A DNA stretch of 64,000 nucleotides, taken from JAJDTQ01 sp963422385. GTDB taxonomy: Bacteria > Desulfobacterota > Binatia > UBA9968 > JAJDTQ01. The stretch covers positions 3,782,001-3,846,000 of the forward strand of contig OY729432.1 in assembly GCA_963422385.1 (NCBI GenBank), in the 5' to 3' direction. The notes beneath the pieces are model-generated. The model ran no database searches and was not told where the DNA came from. It saw only the letters and a program-made list of their open reading frames with translations. Made by a program: the position numbers and the translations under genes. Positions 25,599 through 33,407 of the stretch are shown here, in pieces (the first letter of the stretch is position 1; each line of letters begins with the position of its first letter).

Positions 25599-25937
25599 AT
25601 GAGTGACGTCATTGCATTCGACACTCACAGGTTCGTGAAGAATCTGACGGAGAGCGGCTTTACCGAAAAACAGGCCGAGGCCCTTGCCAACGAACAGGTT
25701 CATCTGCTCAACAGCAATCTCGCCACAAAGACCGATATCGAAACGCTCAAAGCCGATATCGAAGCGCTCAAGGCTGGTCTCGAAGCCAAAATCGAAGTGA
25801 CCAAGGCCGATCTCGAAGCCAAAATCGAAGAGTCCAGAGCCGACGTGTTGGCGTCTCAGAACAACATGCTGAGATGGATGATTACCGCGATGGTCGCCCT
25901 GGGAGCCTTGACTGTCGCCGTCGTCAAGCTGGGCTGA
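25599..25937 (+). CDS. Small coiled-coil, single-span membrane protein (DUF1640/CCDC90-like)
   Basis: The 112-residue protein starts with FDTHRFVKNLTESGFTEKQAEALANE, the signature of DUF1640 proteins related to mitochondrial CCDC90/MCUR1. Residues 38-85 are a heptad-rich coiled coil made of near-repeats (LKADIEALKAGLEAKIE, then TKADLEAKIEES). One transmembrane helix ends the chain (WMITAMVALGALTVAVV). In bacteria these genes often occur singly and their function is unknown. The repeats are visible in the DNA as 18-30-bp near-duplications at 25735-25835, which can expand or contract by slippage. It is flanked by tRNA-Leu and a broken insertion sequence, so it may be a passenger. Confidence 0.75.
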   Translation: MSDVIAFDTHRFVKNLTESGFTEKQAEALANEQVHLLNSNLATKTDIETLKADIEALKAGLEAKIEVTKADLEAKIEESRADVLASQNNMLRWMITAMVALGALTVAVVKLG

Positions 25938-26098
25938 CTTTTGCCCTCTCTCCCGGCCACGAGACCCTGCGGGCCGGCAACATCATCCATTCCGCAGAAT
26001 CTTCCACCCCACGAACCCGACCCCTGCCCAAGAAACCGGGTCCATCTCAGTCCCAAGTGGGTCCCTTGCGTACGGCACCGGTGTTCGACACTAGCAGT

Positions 26099-26960
26099 TC
26101 AGCAATTTTGTATTGAAGGGTATAAGGATTCGAGTTTGATGCGGGCATCCTGGGTGGGGAAGCGCCAGTCCACCCGAACCGTCTCCTGATTGCGCTGGTT
26201 CCGCCATGCCTGGACCTCGCTACGCAGGGCGCCCTGGTCGGGAAGGCGACGGTCCAGACACCGGCGCGCCATCAGGCCGATTTCGATTTCAGCCATGTTC
26301 AGCCAACTCCCATGCCTGGGGGTGTAGGGGCTCTCCAGGCGCTCGGCACGCGCGTCTCCTTCACCGGCTGCTTGCTGGTCTCATCCATGCAGACCAACAT
26401 TTCGTTCTCCCCATACGAGCGCTGGTAGACTTCCAGCACATCCTCCATGGCGCACGCAAAATGGGCATTGCCCTCCGGGGGAATGCACCAACATTCCTTC
26501 ACCCACGGCTTGAGCTTTCCAACGCCTTGCGCACGGTCTCAGTGCTGATCGAGTCGACAATCTCCCGCTCCATCAATCGGTCCGCCAACAGATTCAGCGT
26601 CCAACTCGTCCGCCCTTGCCGCGGCTCGCCATACGCCATGGCAATCAAATGCGCCTGCCCTTCGCCATCGAGCTTCTTCGGCCGCCGCCGAAGCTGCCTC
26701 TTGCGATTCAATGCTCTCTCCACGTATCCCTCCACGCAGCGCCGCCGCACCCGTTCCACCGTCGCGCGCCCCAACTTCAGAGCTTGGGCGATCTCCTCGT
26801 CCTTCATCGGCCGGTCGTCTTGTCCCTCATCGCTCATCAGCACGATCCGGGCATGGGTCTGCTTCTAGGCCGCGCTGCGTCCTCGCGACACCAGCCCCTT
26901 GAGCTCCGCTCGCTCCTGTGGACTCAACTTGACTCGGTACTCCTGCCCCGGCATGATCAT
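26099..26960 (-). mobile_element. Degenerate IS630-family transposase
   Basis: Read on the minus strand from about 26960, MIMPGQEYRVKLSPQERAEL and RGRSAA start an IS630-type transposase, then an in-frame TAG interrupts just before QTHARIVLMSDEG. The helix-turn-helix part continues (IAQALKLGRATVERVRRRCVEGYVERALNRK, TSWTLNLLADRLME). A frameshift near 26500 leads into MKECWCIPPEGNAHF and VCMDETSKQPVKETR, which has the first catalytic Asp. The sequence then jumps to MAEIEIGLMARRCLDRRLPDQ and ends with DARIKLESLYPSIQ. The segment with the second Asp and the Glu is gone. The element therefore carries a nonsense codon, a frameshift and a large internal deletion, and is dead. I could not define terminal inverted repeats with confidence. 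Confidence 0.88.
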
Positions 26961-27121
26961 CCTCCCAACCTTCAATCCCATGACCCAAGGATGTCCCAAA
27001 CAACTTGGAAATCCATGATGGAGGACCACTGGTTGAAAGGAGTGCCCTCCTTTATCGGGATCCTGCGATGACGTGTTCTTGAGCGGTAGCTGAGCCAGAC
27101 ATACGAAATGGAGGCAAAACC

Positions 27122-28450
27122 ATGAAACGCGTGGCGCACGTCGTGAACCAGTTCTTCGCCGGAATCGGCGGCGAGGAAAAGGCGGATGTCGCAGCCGGAA
27201 CGCTCGACGCCCTCGCGGGCCCATCACGCGGCTTGCAACGGCTGCTGCAGGGCGAAGCGGAGCTGGCGCCCACCATCTATTTCGGCGACAACCACTTCCA
27301 CGAACGGCCCGAGGAGGCCCGAGCGGCCCTGTTGCGGGAGATCGCGGCCGCCGAACCGGAGATCATCGTGCTCGGGCCGGCGTTCAATGCCGGCCGCTAC
27401 GGTCTGGCCTGCGTCGAGCTCGGCCACGTGGCCGCGACCGAGTTCGACCGCGTTTGCGTTACGGCCATGCACCCGGACAACCCGGCGGTAGACACGTACC
27501 GGGAATACCACGACCCACGGCTGTTCCTCTTTCCCACCACGGAAACCGCTGCGGGCATGAGCAAGGCCCTCGACGATCTCGCTCCGTTCATACTCAGGCG
27601 GCTGCGAGACGAGACGGTGGGAGCCGCGGAGGACGAAGGCTATCTGCCGCGCGGCATCCGCATCCAGGAAAGAAGCGGCCGGACCGGAGCCGACCGTGCC
27701 CTCGACATGCTGTTCGACAAGCTCGAGGGCAGGCCCTTCGCCACCGAGGTCCCCATGCAGACCTGGGACCGGGTGGCGCCCGCGGCCGCAGTCGCGCAGG
27801 TGGGCAAGGCCAGGATTGCGTTGGTCACCACCAGCGGCGTGGTGCCGTGGGGGAACCCCGACGGATTCAAGACCTTTCGCAATACGTTCTGGCGCAAGTA
27901 TCCGGTGGCCGAGTTGAAGACCATGGAACCGGGGATGTGGGAAGCCGTGCACGGCGGATACAACGTGGCCAACATGAACGCGAATCCGCTGTACGGCGTT
28001 CCCCTCGACGCCCTGCGGGAGCTCCAGCAGGAGAGAAAGTACGAGGATCTCTACCCCGCCTACTACGTCATTCCCGGCAACCAGGGCTCGCCCGCGGCCA
28101 TGCAGCGCGTGGGACGGGAAATCGCCGCGGAACTCAAGGCCAACAGCGTGGACGCCGCGCTGCTGGTGAGCACGTGAGGCACCTGCAGTCGCAGCGGAGC
28201 TGTGATCAGTAAAGAACTGGACCGTGCCGGCGTCCCCGTGTCGATGATCAGCGCCATGTTCCCCTTGGCGGAGCAGGTCGGCGCCAGCCGCATCGTCAAG
28301 GGGGTCAAGATTCCTCATCCCTGCGGCGATCCGAGCCTGCCGCCGGAAGTCGACGAGAAGCTGCGCAAGTCCATCGTCGAGACCGCTCTCAAGGCCCTCG
28401 GAGAAGAGGTCCGGGAGAGCACCGTGTTCACCCCGGACGCGGCGTCATGA
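27122..28450 (+). CDS. grdB: Glycine/sarcosine/betaine reductase selenoprotein B-like subunit with in-frame UGA (Sec352)
   Basis: The frame from ATG 27122 (GGAGG seven bases upstream) matches clostridial GrdB along its length: VNQFFAGIGGEEKAD, GPAFNAGRYGLACVE, EDEGYLPRGIR, ALVTTSGVVPWGNPD and VHGGYNVAN. At codon 352 (28175-28177) a TGA occurs in LLVST-TGA-GTCSRSGAV, the exact context of selenocysteine in GrdB. Beyond it the same frame continues with GrdB-like sequence (ISKELDRAGVPV, GASRIVKGVKIPHPCGDP, EKLRKSIVETALKALGEEV) to a TGA at 28448-28450, making 442 residues, the family size. The residues U-G-T-C form a UxxC redox pair. The true stop overlaps the next gene as ATGA. In characterised enzymes the protein B Sec helps cleave the C-N bond of the substrate. 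The substrate here is unknown. The gene needs SelA, SelB, tRNA-Sec and SelD encoded elsewhere. Confidence 0.85.
28178..28205 (+). promoter_or_regulatory. Bacterial SECIS-like hairpin after the UGA of the grdB-like gene
   Basis: Positions 28189-28195 (TCGCAGC) pair with 28199-28205 (GCTGTGA), giving seven pairs including one G-U, closed by the three-base loop GGA at 28196-28198. There are 18 bases between the UGA and the loop. Published bacterial SECIS consensus asks for a loop of 3-14 bases with a G in its first two positions and 16-37 bases from the UGA, and this element meets each condition. SelB would bind it in the mRNA. Pairing was done by eye, with no energy calculation. Confidence 0.6.
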
Positions 28451-29772
28451 GTCGCGGCCGGCACGCCACGCCGCTGGAGCTGGCGGACTTTCCGGTGGAC
28501 GATCTTCGGTTCGGCGGTGCGCTTCGATACGACGGCCGGTCGCTGGAAGTGGATGAAGCGGCGTTGGTGGAGATCGCTTCACGAGATCCCCGGATTCTCT
28601 CCGTCGGGCTCGACATGGTGCGTCCCGGCGAACGGGCGCGGGTCACCGGCATCCGCGACGTGGTGGAGCCCAGGGTCAAGGTGGCCGGCGACGGTCAGGT
28701 GTTCCCCGGAATCACGAACCCGGTGATTCCCGTGGGCGCCGGCCGCACCCACCGGCTGTCGGGCATGACGCTCATCACCACGGCCGATTACGAGGGCACC
28801 ATCCGCACCGGCACAACCGCCCAGCGAAGCGCCATCCTTGACATGTGGGGGCCGGGGGCCGAGCTCACGGGCTTCAGCCGGCTTCCAGGCCTCGTCCTGA
28901 CCTTGGGGCTGCCCCCGGACCTGATCGAGGCCGAGGCGCACCAGGCGATACAGGCCGCCGAGTACCGGGTGGCCCAAAGACTCGCCGAGGCCACCGTCAC
29001 TGCCGAAGCCGCCGCCGTCGAGACTCACGGTGCGGCGCACGGGAATTCGCACCTGCCCAAGGCGGTGGTGATCGTGGGCTGCATCACCGAGTCGGAGCAT
29101 CTGCCGTCCGGTTTGGGATACTATGGACTGCCGGTACGCGAGTCCCTGGCCACGGTGGTTCACCCCAACGAGTTGCTGGACGGCGCGGTCACCGGCAACA
29201 CCCTGAAGACCATCGCCTACTACCCCACAACCTGGGACTGGCAGAACCACCCGCTGGTCCTGCGCCTGTCCCGGGAGCACGGCCACCGGCTCGATTTCGC
29301 CGGCGTCATCCTGCAGCGTATCCGCTTCGAGAGCTTCCGGGAAAAGGAGGTGGCGGCGCACAACGCGGCACAGGTGGCCCAGTCTTTGGGAGCCGAGGCC
29401 GCGGTCATCACCTGGCTCGGCTCAGGCAACGCCTTCCTGGAGGTGATGCTGACCGTGCGCGCCTGCGAGGAGAAGGGGGTCAAGACCGTGCTGGTGACCT
29501 ACGAGTACGGCGGCCAGGACGGCACGGACTCGCCGCTCCTGTTCTACGACGCCACCGCAGACGCGGTGGTGAGCACCGGCAGCCGGGACCGCGCCCTGGA
29601 GCTGCCCGCCGCGGACCGGGTGGTGGGCGCCCATGAACGGCTCCAGGTCCTCAACTATCCCGGAGCCCCCGTGGTTTCGGCCTTCGACGCCATGACCCTG
29701 GACGCCGCCGACGCCGTCATCGGCGGCACCGATCTGTGGGGCGGCCGGGACTGGACCTGCCGGGCGCACTGA
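28447..29772 (+). CDS. grdE: Glycine/sarcosine/betaine reductase component B proprotein-like (GrdE/GrdG/GrdI family)
   Basis: The 441-residue protein follows GrdE architecture: ILSVGLDMVRPGERARV, DVVEPRVKV, VFPGITNPVIPVGAGRTHRL, YYGLPVRE, HPNELLDGAVTGN, GVIL, and VTYEYGGQDG. In clostridial GrdE the chain is cut at a Cys that becomes a pyruvoyl group; from memory it lies in DGAITSGNC. The aligned position here is DGAVTGNT, that is Asn251-Thr252, with no Cys, so maturation by the usual route is doubtful. The ATG overlaps the upstream stop as ATGA, supporting read-through of the UGA in that gene. It would form the partner of the selenoprotein in a substrate-specific protein B complex. No grdA, grdC or grdD is nearby. 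Function unproven. Confidence 0.85.
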   Translation: MSRGRHATPLELADFPVDDLRFGGALRYDGRSLEVDEAALVEIASRDPRILSVGLDMVRPGERARVTGIRDVVEPRVKVAGDGQVFPGITNPVIPVGAGRTHRLSGMTLITTADYEGTIRTGTTAQRSAILDMWGPGAELTGFSRLPGLVLTLGLPPDLIEAEAHQAIQAAEYRVAQRLAEATVTAEAAAVETHGAAHGNSHLPKAVVIVGCITESEHLPSGLGYYGLPVRESLATVVHPNELLDGAVTGNTLKTIAYYPTTWDWQNHPLVLRLSREHGHRLDFAGVILQRIRFESFREKEVAAHNAAQVAQSLGAEAAVITWLGSGNAFLEVMLTVRACEEKGVKTVLVTYEYGGQDGTDSPLLFYDATADAVVSTGSRDRALELPAADRVVGAHERLQVLNYPGAPVVSAFDAMTLDAADAVIGGTDLWGGRDWTCRAH

Positions 29773-29849
29773 GTGCAGCGCCTGTTCGTGTCCGGTCCGA
29801 TTCACGCCCGCGGCCCGGGAGCCTGCGCCGTAGAAATCAGACGCCCGAT

Positions 29850-29878
29850 GCAGGGTCGGGTTTCAAGCCCGTCCGCGC
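29850..29878. repeat. REP-like palindromic repeat, copy 2 (inverted)
   Basis: The stretch GCAGGGTCGGGTTTCAAGCC, continuing CGTCCGCGC, is the reverse complement of the repeat unit at 31399-31438 with a few changes. It lies in the 160-bp gap between the grdE-like gene and the first VOC gene. Its half-palindrome could form a hairpin in the transcript. Confidence 0.55.
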
Positions 29879-29935
29879 CCGCGTCGCGCGACCGGCCGAT
29901 ACAGGATCCTGGACCGAGCCGGAGAAGGAAGCGCC

Positions 29936-30397
29936 ATGCCCGTTGAAGTCATCTGTATCGATCACGTGTTCATTCCCGTCCGGGACCTCGTCGAAGCCGA
30001 AGCCTTCTACGACAAGGTCATGCCTGTCCTGGGTTTCCGGAAGGGCGCCGTGTCGGACAAGGTGTCGCCGCGAGCGCGTTACGACAACCGTCACCTGAGC
30101 TACTGGGTCCTGCTCCGGGACGACCCGGGCACGCCGGCAGAGACGGGCTCCGGCCCGGGGTCCCCGTCCCATCTGTGCTTTCGCGTGGTGGACGAACAGG
30201 CCGTGGACCGAGCCTGCAAGGAGCTTCGTGCAGCCGGTATCGAGGCAACCGGGCCGCGGGCTTACACCCAGTACTCCGCCGATTACTACGCGACTTTCTT
30301 CTCCGATCCCGACGGCCTGCTGCTGGAGGTCATGAACTTCAACGCCCGGCGCCGCCGGCGCATGTTCGATTGGGACGCGGAACGGAGGGAGCCATAG
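29936..30397 (+). CDS. VOC-family (glyoxalase/dioxygenase-like) protein
   Basis: The 153-residue protein has the paired beta-alpha-beta modules of the vicinal-oxygen-chelate fold: ICIDHVFIPVRDLVEAEAFYDKVMPVLGF at the N-terminus and SHLCFRVVDEQAVDRACKEL followed by YYATFFSDPDGLLLEVMNF. His9, the second-module His in SHLCF and Glu in LLLEVM are in the positions used for metal binding in glyoxalase I-like proteins. Members include glyoxalases, dioxygenases and epimerases, so the reaction cannot be named. The start ATG 29936 follows GAGAAGGAAG. It lies 163 bp after the grdE-like gene on the same strand. Confidence 0.85.
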   Translation: MPVEVICIDHVFIPVRDLVEAEAFYDKVMPVLGFRKGAVSDKVSPRARYDNRHLSYWVLLRDDPGTPAETGSGPGSPSHLCFRVVDEQAVDRACKELRAAGIEATGPRAYTQYSADYYATFFSDPDGLLLEVMNFNARRRRRMFDWDAERREP

Positions 30398-30453
30398 GCT
30401 CGGCGCCGGGATTCCTGTTGCCAATGACAATCTTCATGGGCTAATCAATCCCC

Positions 30454-31389
30454 ATGAGAGCCGTACGGATACACGAGTTTGGCGGTCTCGACAGCCTGAA
30501 GGTCGAGGAGGCGCCGACGCCCGAGCCCCGGGAAGGAGAGGTGCTGGTGCGGATCCATGCCGCGGGCATCAACCCCGTGGACTGGAAGACCTGCGCGGGC
30601 GAGGGAGTCGCGTCGCGGTTGGAGGATCCGTTCCCTTTCATCCCCGGCTGGGACGTATCGGGGATGGTCGAAGCGCTGGGCGCCAACGTCTCCGGCTGCG
30701 AGGTCGGCGACGCGGTCTGCGGCATGGTGCGCTGGCCCTGGGGAGGCGGCGGTTATGCCGAATACGTCGCCGCACCGGCCGTCGATCTCGCAGCCAGGCC
30801 CGCCGCCATGAGCCACGAGCAGGCTGCCGGGATGCCGCTGGCGGCCCTGACCGCGTGGCAGGCCCTGTTCGACACCGCGGACCTCCGGGCCGGCCAGACG
30901 GTGCTGATTCACGCGGCGGCCGGCGGCGTGGGTCACCTCGCGGTCCAGCTCGCCAAGTGGAAAGGCGCCCAGGTCATCGGCACCGCATCCGCTCGCAACG
31001 GCGCGTTCCTGGGCGAACTGGGCGTCGACCGCATCATCGACTACAACGGGAGCCGCTTCGAGGACGCCGCCGCAGACGTGGACGTGGTGCTGGACGGCGT
31101 CGGTGGCGAGATCCAGGAACGCTCCTGGGCCGTCCTCAAGCACGGCGGCGTGCTGGCTTCCATCCGCGGGAGACCCAGCGAGGAACAGGCCGCCTCCCGA
31201 GGCGTTCGGGCGCGGCATGTCTCCGTCCACGCCGACCCGGCACAGCTCCACGCCATCGCGGACCTGGCGGACGAGGGACGGCTCCGGGTCCACGTCCACG
31301 GAACGTTTCCACTGGACGACGTGCGACAGGCGCACGAGACCAGCAGGACAGGTCATACAAGAGGCAAACTCGTCCTGCGGGCGGGTTGA
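30454..31389 (+). CDS. Zinc-independent MDR oxidoreductase (NADP-dependent quinone-oxidoreductase type)
   Basis: The protein opens MRAVRIHEFGGLDSLKVEEAP and continues with VLVRIHAAGINPVDWKTCAGEG and FIPGWDVSGMVEALG, which is the GroES-like catalytic domain of the medium-chain reductase superfamily. The Rossmann domain has VLIHAAAGGVGHLAVQLAKWKG near residues 150-171, the AxxGGVG form that prefers NADPH. Zinc-ligand residues of classical alcohol dehydrogenases are absent, pointing to a quinone or enone reductase. 311 residues is typical. The end, DVRQAHETSRTGHTRGKLVL, is standard for the group. It sits between the two VOC genes on the same strand as the selenoprotein pair. Confidence 0.9.
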   Translation: MRAVRIHEFGGLDSLKVEEAPTPEPREGEVLVRIHAAGINPVDWKTCAGEGVASRLEDPFPFIPGWDVSGMVEALGANVSGCEVGDAVCGMVRWPWGGGGYAEYVAAPAVDLAARPAAMSHEQAAGMPLAALTAWQALFDTADLRAGQTVLIHAAAGGVGHLAVQLAKWKGAQVIGTASARNGAFLGELGVDRIIDYNGSRFEDAAADVDVVLDGVGGEIQERSWAVLKHGGVLASIRGRPSEEQAASRGVRARHVSVHADPAQLHAIADLADEGRLRVHVHGTFPLDDVRQAHETSRTGHTRGKLVLRAG

Positions 31390-31398
31390 CCTGGTTCC

Positions 31399-31438
31399 GT
31401 ACACGGGCGGGTTTGAAACGTCCGAAACCCGCCCCTGC
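31399..31438. repeat. REP-like palindromic repeat, copy 3
   Basis: Starts GTACACGGGCGGGTTTGAAA and ends GAAACCCGCCCCTGC, with arms CGGGCGGGTTT and AAACCCGCCC able to pair around a short loop. It matches the unit after recJ (8881-8914). It lies in the gap between the MDR oxidoreductase and the second VOC gene. Confidence 0.6.
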
Positions 31439-31487
31439 AATCCTTGCGCTTGCCAAACACCAACCGCATGAAAGGGAGGGAACAGCC

Positions 31488-32291
31488 ATGACGACGAAGA
31501 TCAAGCACTTGGCAATCGTCAGCGAGAACTACGCCATCGAGGAGAAGTTCTACCAGGCCGTCTTCGGCATGAAGACCGCCGGCCGGGCTCGGATCGAGAG
31601 CGCATCGGTGGTGAGCGACGGCTACGTGGGCATCAACATCAATCCGCGCAGACCCGGGCGCCAGGGGGGGTTCGACCATTTCGGCTTCGAGGTGGACGAC
31701 GTCGAGGGCGTGGCCGCCCGCATGCACGAGAAGTACCCGGAGGTGCATATCCTGAAACGGCCGAGCAACCGTCCTTTCGCTGGCCTGAGCACCCATGATC
31801 CCGCGGGAAACGTCTTCGACCTTTCCCAGGAAGGGATGGAGAACCGTACGGACGTGTACGTGGACGGCGACCGGCAAGCCGAGCGGCACGTCAAGCACTT
31901 CGTGCTGCGCGCCGTGGAGCCGGAGCGGGTCGCCGGGTTCTATCGGGACGTCTTCGACCTGCTGGAGACGGAGAAACCCGCCGACGATCCCAACGCCTAC
32001 CTGACCGACGGCCGGGTGACCCTGGTCATCGCACCCTGGAAGATCTCCGACTACGCGGGCACCGGCATCGAACGTCCGGCGCTGGACCACATCGGCTTCA
32101 AGGTGGAGAGCGTGCAGGCGGTCAAGGACAGGCTCGATGAGCTGTCCAGGCGTAACCCCTACCTGCGTCCCGGTCCGGTGGGCGCGGGTCCGGAGGCGGA
32201 GGCGCGCCTGGACCTGTTCGCCAGGTGCAAGTTCGGTGAATATCAACTTGCGGATCCGGACGGGGTGATGATCGATATCAGCGAAAACTGA
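31488..32291 (+). CDS. Two-domain VOC-family protein
   Basis: The 267-residue protein carries two VOC halves. The first begins TTKIKHLAIVSENYAIEEKFYQAVFGMKTAGR and includes DHFGFEVDDVEGV and STHDPAGNVFDLSQEG. The second begins RHVKHFVLRAVEPERVAGFYRDVFDL and includes LDHIGFKVESVQAV and YQLADPDGVMIDIS. This arrangement is seen in extradiol-type dioxygenases and related lyases. Metal-ligand positions are recognisable as His in KHL and DHF and an acidic residue near the end of each half. The start at ATG 31488 has GGGAGGGA upstream. The TTT substrate-binding gene begins 12 bp later, suggesting co-transcription. Confidence 0.85.
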   Translation: MTTKIKHLAIVSENYAIEEKFYQAVFGMKTAGRARIESASVVSDGYVGININPRRPGRQGGFDHFGFEVDDVEGVAARMHEKYPEVHILKRPSNRPFAGLSTHDPAGNVFDLSQEGMENRTDVYVDGDRQAERHVKHFVLRAVEPERVAGFYRDVFDLLETEKPADDPNAYLTDGRVTLVIAPWKISDYAGTGIERPALDHIGFKVESVQAVKDRLDELSRRNPYLRPGPVGAGPEAEARLDLFARCKFGEYQLADPDGVMIDISEN

Positions 32292-32302
32292 AGGAGGGTG
32301 AC

Positions 32303-33358
32303 ATGGCACGCATTTTCTCGGGCGCGGTCCTGGCATGCGGTCTGTGGGCTCTGGTGACGGCGCCGGCCTTGGCCGAGGTATCCTTCAAGGGCAAGACCGT
32401 CAAGGTGATCGTTGCCTCCAACGCCGGTGGCGGCACCGACCTTTCCGGGCGGCTCATCAACCGTTTCATGAAGAAACACTTGCCGGGAAACCCGCGTTTC
32501 GTCTACCAGTACATGGGCGCCGGCGGCGGCAAGATCAAGGCGGCGAACTACCTGGCGAACCGCATCGAGCCGGACGGCCTGACCTTCATGCAGACCGACT
32601 CGAGCCCGATACAACCCCACGTGCTCCGGAGAAAAGTGATCAAGTACGATCCGCGAAAGTTCATCCCCATCGGCGGGGTCCACCGGGGCGGCAGCGTGCT
32701 GTTCGTGCGCAAGGACGCCCACAAGCGGCTGACGGACAGGGGCGCCGCCAAGGTCAACGTCGGCGGCACCAGCGGAGCGCGGGCATGGCAGGCCATGAAC
32801 GTGTGGGGCGCGGAGTTCCTGGGGTGGAACCTCAAGTGGATCGTGGGCTACCCCGGGACCGGCGCCTTGGTCAAGGCCATCCGCCAGGGAGAGGTGGACA
32901 TCCTGGGCACCCAGAACGCCTACATCATCAACGAGCTCAAGGAAGAGGGCGTGATCGATCTCATCGCCCAGGAAGGCACCCGGGACGCCGACGGCTACTC
33001 GCCTCGCTCCTCCTTCAAGGGGGTTGCCATCTTCCCGCAGCTTCTGGCGGAAAAGAACGTCAGCGATCTGGCCATGGCCGGCTACGAGTCGTGGATGGGT
33101 CCGTCGACCGTGGACAAGTGGCAGGCGCTGCCCCCGAAGACGCCCGCGGAGTACGTCAGGGTCTACCGCCAAGCCTTTCAGAAGGCCGTGAACGACCCTG
33201 AGTTCCTGAGGATCGCGCGCAAGCAGTTCAGCATCGACCTGACCTCCATGACCGGCGAGTCTCTGAAGAAACGCATCGCCCGGATCGTGGACGCGCCCAG
33301 GGAAGCCCTCGACTACGCGTCGAAGCTGCGCAAGAAGTACGACGTTCCCGAACGCTGA
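32303..33358 (+). CDS. Tripartite tricarboxylate transporter substrate-binding protein (TctC-like)
   Basis: A 351-residue exported protein with signal peptide 1-24 (GAVLACGLWALVTAPALAEV). The mature part begins SFKGKTVKVIVASNAGGGTDLSGRLINRF, the TctC-type opening whose GGG(T/D) loop grips the ligand, and continues KVNVGGTSG. TTT binding proteins capture carboxylated compounds in the periplasm for a TctA/TctB membrane pair, which is encoded next. The ligand is not predictable. It lies 12 bp after the second VOC gene, with AAGGAGGGTGAC as ribosome site. Confidence 0.9.
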   Translation: MARIFSGAVLACGLWALVTAPALAEVSFKGKTVKVIVASNAGGGTDLSGRLINRFMKKHLPGNPRFVYQYMGAGGGKIKAANYLANRIEPDGLTFMQTDSSPIQPHVLRRKVIKYDPRKFIPIGGVHRGGSVLFVRKDAHKRLTDRGAAKVNVGGTSGARAWQAMNVWGAEFLGWNLKWIVGYPGTGALVKAIRQGEVDILGTQNAYIINELKEEGVIDLIAQEGTRDADGYSPRSSFKGVAIFPQLLAEKNVSDLAMAGYESWMGPSTVDKWQALPPKTPAEYVRVYRQAFQKAVNDPEFLRIARKQFSIDLTSMTGESLKKRIARIVDAPREALDYASKLRKKYDVPER

Positions 33359-33407
33359 TCACTGCTCTGTTCCTGACGAGCCCGACGGGCTCTCGGGATC
33401 GGACAGT

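Noticed and set aside
25735..25835. Possible CRISPR-like direct repeats
   Set aside because: The repeats are in-frame codons for a coiled coil, imperfect and without spacers.
28175..28177. TGA as an ordinary stop or a disabling nonsense mutation in the grdB-like gene
   Set aside because: Homology continues in frame on both sides, the codon is at the known Sec site of the family, a SECIS-like hairpin follows, and the next gene overlaps the distal stop.
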